Of a DNA stretch of 64,000 bases, positions 58,896 through 64,000 are shown piece after piece. The number at the start of each line of letters is the position of its first letter. The stretch's first letter is position 1. Made by a program: the position numbers and the translations under genes. Origin of the DNA: Mucilaginibacter tundrae (GTDB lineage: Bacteria > Bacteroidota > Bacteroidia > Sphingobacteriales > Sphingobacteriaceae); NCBI RefSeq assembly GCF_013408825.1, contig NZ_JACCBZ010000010.1, positions 83,472-147,471 on the forward strand, read 5' to 3'. The notes beneath the pieces were generated by a model. That model saw only the letters and a program-made list of their open reading frames with translations, was not told the DNA's origin and searched no databases.

Positions 58896-60263
58896 ATGAG
58901 TGTCGCGTTTTTAATTGTTTCCGTTTTAATTTTGGTAATTGCCGTTTATTTCTTTTTAAAGAAACCCGCAAACGCTGATGGTATTTCTGCAGAGGACGTT
59001 GCCCGTTTAAAAACGGAAAGTGACCAGCTTAAAATTGCCGTGGCTCGTGGTGAAGAACGTACCTCGGGCTTAATAGCTGAACGGGATAAAGCTGATAAAT
59101 TATTACAGGATGAACGGATCAGGTATGATGCTTCTATATATACCTTAAATCAGGAATTGCTGACCGAAAAAAACCGGATGGCTAAAGCCGAGGAATCATT
59201 CAAAGCACAGCGCGACCGATTAATGGAGCAGGAAAAATCTATTCAGGAGATACAGCAAAAATTCCAGTTAGAATTTCAGAATATTGCCAATAAGTTACTT
59301 GATGAAAAATCTCAAAAATTTGTTGAAACAAACCGAGTTAACCTGGATATCCTGTTAAACCCATTGAAAGAAAACATCAAGGCTTTTGAAGAAAAAGTCG
59401 ACAAGGTTTACAATATGGAGGCTGCAGAACGCAATACGCTTAAAGGTGTGATTACGCAACTGATGGAGCTGAATCAATTGATCAGCAACGAGGCTCAAAA
59501 TTTGACCAAAGCCTTAAAAGGCGATAACAAAAAACAGGGCAATTGGGGTGAGGTTATTTTAGAGCGTGTATTAGAGCGCTCCGGGCTGGTAAAAGACCAG
59601 GAATACCGTATACAAACAAGCTTTACAAGTACTGACGGCAACCGTTTACAACCTGATGTTATTATTGATTTGCCGGATGACAAGCATTTGGTTATTGACT
59701 CAAAAGTATCATTGATAGCTTACGAGCGCTTGGTTAACTGCGAAACCGAAGAGGAGCGTAAATTATTTTCAAAAGGCCATGTGGAATCTATCCGTAGCCA
59801 TGTAAATGGTTTATCCGCGAAAAATTATCATGATCTACACCAAATCAACTCGCCTGATTTTGTGCTGTTATTTATCCCTATAGAATCATCATTTAGTTTC
59901 GCCGTACAAATCGATGCCGAGTTGTTCAGCGATGCCTGGGATAAGCGGGTAGTAATTGTAAGTCCCTCTACTTTACTAGCTACGCTACGTACTATTGCCA
60001 GTATATGGAAACAAGAACGCCAAAACCGTAACGTATTAGAAATTGCCCGCCTAAGCGGCGCCATGTACGATAAATTTGTGGGCTTTGTTGGCGACATGGA
60101 AGGCATAGGAAAAAATATTAAACAAAGCCAATCCGCTTATGATAATGCCATCAGCAAATTAACCGAGGGCAATGGTAACCTTACCAAAACAGCCGAAAAA
60201 ATAAAAAGCCTTGGTGCCAAGGCTAATAAACAAATAGATCAGAAATATTTAAGCGAAGAATAA
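58896..60263 (+). CDS. rmuC: DNA recombination protein RmuC
   Basis: A 455-residue protein with an N-terminal membrane segment (3-22), a long coiled coil (about 40-150) and a C-terminal PD-(D/E)XK-like region. NWGEVILERVLERSGL and LVIDSKVSLIAYERLV are the family signatures. RmuC limits chromosome inversion at small inverted repeats in E. coli; the mechanism is thought to involve DNA cleavage. The gene ends inside its own terminator, with the stop codon in the hairpin loop. The gap upstream holds a TTAGTTTG box. Confidence 0.93.
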   Translation: MSVAFLIVSVLILVIAVYFFLKKPANADGISAEDVARLKTESDQLKIAVARGEERTSGLIAERDKADKLLQDERIRYDASIYTLNQELLTEKNRMAKAEESFKAQRDRLMEQEKSIQEIQQKFQLEFQNIANKLLDEKSQKFVETNRVNLDILLNPLKENIKAFEEKVDKVYNMEAAERNTLKGVITQLMELNQLISNEAQNLTKALKGDNKKQGNWGEVILERVLERSGLVKDQEYRIQTSFTSTDGNRLQPDVIIDLPDDKHLVIDSKVSLIAYERLVNCETEEERKLFSKGHVESIRSHVNGLSAKNYHDLHQINSPDFVLLFIPIESSFSFAVQIDAELFSDAWDKRVVIVSPSTLLATLRTIASIWKQERQNRNVLEIARLSGAMYDKFVGFVGDMEGIGKNIKQSQSAYDNAISKLTEGNGNLTKTAEKIKSLGAKANKQIDQKYLSEE

Positions 60264-60276
60264 TCTTCGCTTTTTA
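60251..60276 (+). terminator. Terminator whose loop contains the rmuC stop codon
   Basis: AAGCGAAGA (60251-60259) pairs with TCTTCGCTT (60264-60272) around ATAA, followed by T residues. The stop TAA occupies 60261-60263. Confidence 0.7.
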
Positions 60277-61122
60277 GTTTATCTGATATGTGGCGCTTGT
60301 TGACATTTTAGCTGTAGCTACCCCGTTAAATTTGTCAGATTTAACCGTTATAAACATTTTAATATCACTGTTTGAGCTAGACGGATAATTGTTTTTCACA
60401 CTGTAAATCATTTTACCACTTCCATTTCCGGTAAGGCTGATATTAATTCCTTTCATATCCATTTGCATATCAATCGTTTGTGCAATATCAAAATAAGCAT
60501 TATCCCCTGAAATACTGGTTAGTTTATAGGTGATTTTTATATTCATTGCCATACCCTTGTTTGCCATTGGCAGATTAAAAGGAACCGTTTGTGAAAATGT
60601 TTCACCTACTTTAATCGGATGTTCCGGAAAGTTTACAGCGCCAATCATATTATTCATCATCTTTTTAAAAGGCGCGGCCGTTGAGTCATCCAATTTCTTT
60701 CCGGCTAATGAATCAAGATTCAGTTTTCCATCACTACTTACATGTCCATAAAATTTCATCTCTGCATTTTTAGGAGTAGGAATAGGGATCTGTTTTCCGT
60801 TAATGGTAACATTAATAGCTGGTGTTCCACTTTTTACAATAGTAACCGGAAAACTATTATCTGTTGATATAACACCTGTTGTAGCTATTGTATTAGTACC
60901 AACCTGCATAGTGGCAACCAAAGGTTGTGTAATACCTTGTGATGCCAATTTATCAGTTAGTTCTTTATTTCCCGATAAATCTGTATTAATGGTTCCTGAC
61001 AAATTAGTAGCAATTTGATAAGTATGGTTTGGTGAAAATTTTATTTTAAACAATATACCTTCCTGCGCCTTTACAAAATTTATTGATAGCATTAAAAAAC
61101 TTAGAAACAGATACTTTTTCAT
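60274..61122 (-). CDS. Exported hypothetical protein (DUF6263-like)
   Basis: A 282-residue protein with signal peptide ending FVKAQ. The mature part is beta-rich, with NHTYQIATNLSGTINTDLSG near the start, a central SLAGKKLDDSTAAPFKKMMN segment, and PEHPIKVGETFSQTVPFNLP. This pattern of a lipoprotein-localisation-like beta fold matches Bacteroidota proteins of the DUF6263 group by impression only. No catalytic residues are evident. It is convergent with rmuC, separated by 10 bp, and follows thiL on the same strand by 25 bp, so it may share that transcript. Confidence 0.72.
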   Translation of the reverse strand: MKKYLFLSFLMLSINFVKAQEGILFKIKFSPNHTYQIATNLSGTINTDLSGNKELTDKLASQGITQPLVATMQVGTNTIATTGVISTDNSFPVTIVKSGTPAINVTINGKQIPIPTPKNAEMKFYGHVSSDGKLNLDSLAGKKLDDSTAAPFKKMMNNMIGAVNFPEHPIKVGETFSQTVPFNLPMANKGMAMNIKITYKLTSISGDNAYFDIAQTIDMQMDMKGINISLTGNGSGKMIYSVKNNYPSSSNSDIKMFITVKSDKFNGVATAKMSTSATYQIN

Positions 61123-61147
61123 GTGATTATGGTTTTATAAAGCCAAT

Positions 61148-62200
61148 TTAAACATTTTTATTAAAAGCATTCCATCCTTGTGCTTTTATTGGATGAACCA
61201 CGCCACCTTTAGTTATTAGATTACAGCCCGCGTTAGGCTCTGTTATATAACCGATAATGGTGATATCCATTTTAAACTTGATCTTGTCGTAGTCGGCTTG
61301 TTTTACGGTAAATAACAGCTCGTAGTCTTCGCCACCGCTCAAAGCGCAAACCGTTGGGTCAAGATTGAATTCCCGGGCTGTTTCAAAAGTCATTGGATCT
61401 AACGGGATCTTTTCTTCATATAAGTTACAGCCTTTATTGCTTTGCTTGCAGATATGTAATATTTCTGATGCCAAACCATCAGAAATATCGATCATAGCCG
61501 TTGGTCTAACTTCAATTTCTTTTAACAGATCAATAATATCACCACGAGCCTCTGGCTTTAACTGGCGTTCAACTATATAATCTTTACCTTCCAGATCCGG
61601 TTGAATTTTTGGATTTTCAAGGAAAATTTGTTTTTCACGTTCCAATAATTGTAAACCAACATATGCACCACCCAAATCACCCGAAACACATATTAAATCA
61701 CCTTCTTCAGCACCGTTACGGTATACAATATCTTTTTCATCGGCATAACCAATAGAAGTTATACTGATAACCAAGCCTTGTTTTGATGAAGTGGTATCGC
61801 CACCAACTATATCAATGCCATATTTATCGCAGGCCAAATAAATACCTTCATATAATTCTTCAATAGCCTCTAAAGGGAATTTACTTGATAATCCTATTGA
61901 CACAGTAATCTGCGTAGCAGTGCCATTCATCGCATAAATATCACTCAGATTAACCTGAACAGCTTTATAGCCCAAATGCTTTAATGGGGTATAAGCCAGA
62001 TCAAAATGAATACCTTCCAACAACATATCTGTTGATACCAATACTTTTTTTCCTTTGGCATCAAGTACAGCCGCATCATCACCAACACCTTTAGTAGTGT
62101 TTTCGCGCGTTAACTTTATATTTTTTGTAAGGTGATCTATTAAACCAAATTCACCTAAATTTTCTATGTTAGTTTTCTCTTTATTATCAAATAATGCCAT
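61148..62200 (-). CDS. thiL: Thiamine-monophosphate kinase
   Basis: A 350-residue ATP-dependent kinase that makes thiamine pyrophosphate from thiamine monophosphate. It has the N-terminal ATP/Mg motif GVGDDAAVL, the strand VLVSTDMLLEGIHFDL, and GGDTTSSK, which bind nucleotide and metal, plus SGGEDYELLFTV. Length is standard. No other thiamine genes or TPP riboswitch are nearby. A box TATTTTTG lies 19 nt before the ATG (62220-62227). Confidence 0.95.
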   Translation of the reverse strand: MALFDNKEKTNIENLGEFGLIDHLTKNIKLTRENTTKGVGDDAAVLDAKGKKVLVSTDMLLEGIHFDLAYTPLKHLGYKAVQVNLSDIYAMNGTATQITVSIGLSSKFPLEAIEELYEGIYLACDKYGIDIVGGDTTSSKQGLVISITSIGYADEKDIVYRNGAEEGDLICVSGDLGGAYVGLQLLEREKQIFLENPKIQPDLEGKDYIVERQLKPEARGDIIDLLKEIEVRPTAMIDISDGLASEILHICKQSNKGCNLYEEKIPLDPMTFETAREFNLDPTVCALSGGEDYELLFTVKQADYDKIKFKMDITIIGYITEPNAGCNLITKGGVVHPIKAQGWNAFNKNV

Positions 62201-62219
62201 GATGTTTTTTTAAACAGTA

Positions 62220-62227
62220 CAAAAATA
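62220..62227 (-). promoter_or_regulatory. Candidate -7 box of thiL (TATTTTTG)
   Basis: The minus strand has TATTTTTG 19 nt before the thiL ATG. A TTTG at 62241-62244 is only 13 bp away, so a proper -33 is not established. Confidence 0.4.
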
Positions 62228-62381
62228 CAAAAGCTTAGTTCAAATATCTTTTTTAAATGATATCCTAAAATTTATAGGATGATATAAAAACTACCATAAA
62301 TAATCAGAAAGATTAATCTAAACAATGTAAATATTAACATTAGATTAATAACCAGTTTTAATATTTGTAAAAAAATAATCT

Positions 62382-63842
62382 ATGAAGTTTAGAAACTTAT
62401 TAATTTCTGTCAGCCTGGTACTGGCAATCGCAAGCTGTAAAAAAGATAATACAGTAAATAACAATGGAACTGGCGGAAGTACCGGAGTTACTGGTTCAAC
62501 AGGTTTAACCGGTACAACAGGCCCTACTCAACCGCAAGCTTATACCATTACCGAAACTTTTGAAGAAGGTACAAAAACAGCTTATGCTGATGCCAATGTA
62601 ACTTTAGGCACAGGCATATGGGATTTTAACGATGCTTTAATTGGTAATTTAGCAGCTGATGTAAAAGACGGAAACAATGCCGTTAGGTTACGTACCGGCG
62701 ATATGGGCATGAATTTTGATATTAGCGGCCTTACACAAATTAGTATTAAACATGCTAAATATGGTACTGATGCGAGTTCTACCTGGCAATTATTACAGTC
62801 AACAGATGGTGGTACTACATATACTCAAGTTGGTAATACTATAACTGAAACCAGTACAACGTTAGTAACCGATTCATTTAAAATATCAGTTACCGGTGAA
62901 GTAAGGTTCGAAATTAAAAAAGCAGGTACAACCCGTATTGATATTGATGATATTACTTTTAAAGGCACCGGCGATTCAGGAATAACTATTGTATCCCCTC
63001 CAACAACTGGCCCTGATACTTCTGCATCATCGTCCGCATCAACCCCAAGAGGTGTAACTTTAGGTACAGATACCCCACCTGAGACAGGCGATAATAGCAA
63101 CCTTTTGTTTGGTAATCCATCTTCAGCCACAACATCTATTGCCATGGCTGATAATTATTTAATAGATCAGGGTTATTACGTTGAATCATATAACAGCACT
63201 AAAGGGGAACCAAATTGGGTAAGCTGGCATTTAGATGCTACAAATATTACACAATCAACAGGTCGTGAAAATGATTTTGCAGCTTTTAGCGGTTTACCAT
63301 CCGGATTTTTTGAAGTACAAAGTAATGGTTACAGCGGATCAGGATTCGATAGGGGCCATAACTGTCCATCTGCGGATAGAACAAGCTCAACCAATGCTAA
63401 CGATGCTACTTTTTTAATGACCAATATGATACCACAAGCACCTCAAAATAATGAGTCGACCTGGGCTAATTTGGAGAATTATTTACGCGACCAGGTTACT
63501 GCAGGTAACGAAGTTTATATTATTATGGGTAGTTATGGTACCGGTGGTTCAGGATCAAATGGCGCTGCCAATACTGTTGATGCTGGTCATGTTAATGTAC
63601 CAAGCAACGTTTGGAAAGTTGCGGTTATCATCCCCGCAGGAAATAACGATTTAAGCCGTGTTACCACTACCACACGGGTTATAGCAGTTAATACACCAAA
63701 TATAAACACGATCAATTCCGACTGGACACAATATATAACTACTGTTAGCGCTATTGAAACAGCATCAGGTGTAAGTTTATTAACAGCTTTACCAGGTAAT
63801 GTTAGAACAGCTTTAGAAGCTGAAAAAGATTCAGGAATTTAA
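62382..63842 (+). CDS. Surface lipoprotein DNA/RNA non-specific endonuclease (NUC1 family)
   Basis: A 486-residue lipoprotein, signal ending AIASC with Cys19. A Gly/Thr-rich linker (GSTGVTGSTGLTGTTGPT, 32-49) is followed by a beta-sandwich module (55-195) with IWDFNDALIG and RFEIKKAGTTRIDIDDITF, as in carbohydrate-binding-type domains, a Ser/Thr-rich second linker (200-240), then the NUC1 domain (245-486). The catalytic motif DRGHNCPSADRT (His326) and TNMIPQAPQNN (metal-binding Asn) are intact. It degrades DNA and RNA outside the cell, likely for nutrient or biofilm matrix use. It is alone and followed by a terminator and an IS end. The extra module is not typical of the family. Confidence 0.93.
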   Translation: MKFRNLLISVSLVLAIASCKKDNTVNNNGTGGSTGVTGSTGLTGTTGPTQPQAYTITETFEEGTKTAYADANVTLGTGIWDFNDALIGNLAADVKDGNNAVRLRTGDMGMNFDISGLTQISIKHAKYGTDASSTWQLLQSTDGGTTYTQVGNTITETSTTLVTDSFKISVTGEVRFEIKKAGTTRIDIDDITFKGTGDSGITIVSPPTTGPDTSASSSASTPRGVTLGTDTPPETGDNSNLLFGNPSSATTSIAMADNYLIDQGYYVESYNSTKGEPNWVSWHLDATNITQSTGRENDFAAFSGLPSGFFEVQSNGYSGSGFDRGHNCPSADRTSSTNANDATFLMTNMIPQAPQNNESTWANLENYLRDQVTAGNEVYIIMGSYGTGGSGSNGAANTVDAGHVNVPSNVWKVAVIIPAGNNDLSRVTTTTRVIAVNTPNINTINSDWTQYITTVSAIETASGVSLLTALPGNVRTALEAEKDSGI

Positions 63843-63864
63843 TCAATTCTTTACCTATTAAATA

Positions 63865-63897
63865 AAAAGCCCCTTAAAATTTTAAGGGGGCTTTTTT
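63865..63897 (+). terminator. Terminator after the NUC1 gene
   Basis: AAAAAGCCCCTTAAAA pairs with TTTTAAGGGGGCTTTTTT (one extra G bulged), then TTTTTTG. Confidence 0.88.
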
Positions 63898-63905
63898 GAG
63901 TATAA

Positions 63906-64000
63906 TGTCTCGTCCTAAGAAAAGTTGACTAAAACCAAGTCAACGAATGGAAACAAAGACGATTAAATCAGAAAAACGAACCCCTCGTAAGCAGTTCAGT
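63906..64000 (+). mobile_element. Left end of an insertion sequence, cut off by the window
   Basis: TGTCTCGTCCTAAGAAAAGT starts with the TG typical of several IS families and is followed 41 bp later by a transposase-like start codon. It sits directly after a terminator, a common insertion place. The second end is outside the window. Confidence 0.6.
63947..64000 (+). CDS. Transposase N-terminal fragment, window-truncated
   Basis: The 18 visible codons read METKTIKSEKRTPRKQFS. The basic start with a QFS ending resembles the first residues of IS3-type OrfA proteins, where QFSEEFK commonly follows. The family cannot be fixed from so few residues. It is in the right position relative to the IS end. 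Confidence 0.55.
   Translation, partial: METKTIKSEKRTPRKQFS

Noticed and set aside
1..64000. tRNA, rRNA, CRISPR arrays and a replication origin
   Set aside because: No cloverleaf, rRNA core sequence, regularly spaced direct repeats or DnaA-box cluster was recognised by eye; a tRNAscan or Infernal run would settle this.

Overview
The window looks like chromosomal DNA of a Bacteroidota member, most likely Sphingobacteriaceae and close to Mucilaginibacter. The reasons are a moderately AT-rich composition, a GldH gliding-motility lipoprotein, a BshA bacillithiol enzyme, GlnRS, several Bacteroidota-type lipoproteins and outer-membrane barrels, and promoter boxes of the TAnnTTTG type in front of many genes. 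The genus is an inference; the phylum is well supported. No rRNA, tRNA or CRISPR array was recognised.

Layout. 1-2.2 kb: the 3' part of a SurA-like foldase and a MoxR ATPase. 2.2-9.4 kb (minus strand): a secreted NTF2-like protein, CysRS, then a close-packed group mutL, rhomboid, rhomboid, endonuclease/exonuclease/phosphatase protein. 9.5-13 kb (plus): a YtcJ-type amidohydrolase lipoprotein overlapping a GH3-like domain/beta-lactamase protein. 13-20 kb: bshA, hisS, an acetyltransferase, a small tyrosine phosphatase, an S1/P1 nuclease and fumC. 20-26 kb: a beta-lactamase-like lipoprotein, YbaB, a UPF0173 hydrolase, a small gene broken by a stop codon, then glgC-glgA. 26-32 kb: DNA polymerase I, Tag glycosylase, two VOC proteins, an alkyltransferase-like protein overlapping trmB. 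32-37 kb: an envelope-stress-like trio (YtxH, holin-like, unknown), an AI-2E exporter, an NtrC-type regulator with a 69-residue partner holding a histidine-kinase-like helix, and two related barrels. 37-46 kb: enoyl-CoA hydratase with a lone B12-binding subunit, glnS, a monooxygenase/SDR/Crp group, a GH78-like enzyme, an orphan RiPP-like precursor, and yifB. 46-54 kb: M1 peptidase, ffh, a DUF3078 protein, two glucosaminidases, an O-methyltransferase, and remains of a restriction-modification locus. 54-64 kb: ruvX, then holB-ricT-gldH, a TPR protein, rmuC, thiL, a surface NUC1 nuclease, and the first end of an insertion sequence.

Most of the window is housekeeping: translation (cysS, hisS, glnS, trmB, ffh), DNA repair and replication (mutL, polA, tag, ATL, ruvX, holB, rmuC), glycogen synthesis and envelope work. 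Accessory or decaying elements sit in the gaps: a RiPP-like precursor without visible maturation genes (44.1 kb), a methyltransferase scrap behind an XRE gene (53.1-53.8 kb), an ochre-interrupted small exported protein (23.2 kb), an IS end (63.9 kb), and at least six kinds of imperfect inverted repeats. A recurring feature is a -7 box ending only 4-7 nt before the start codon (cysS, hisS, glnS, the O-methyltransferase and others), which suggests leaderless mRNAs.
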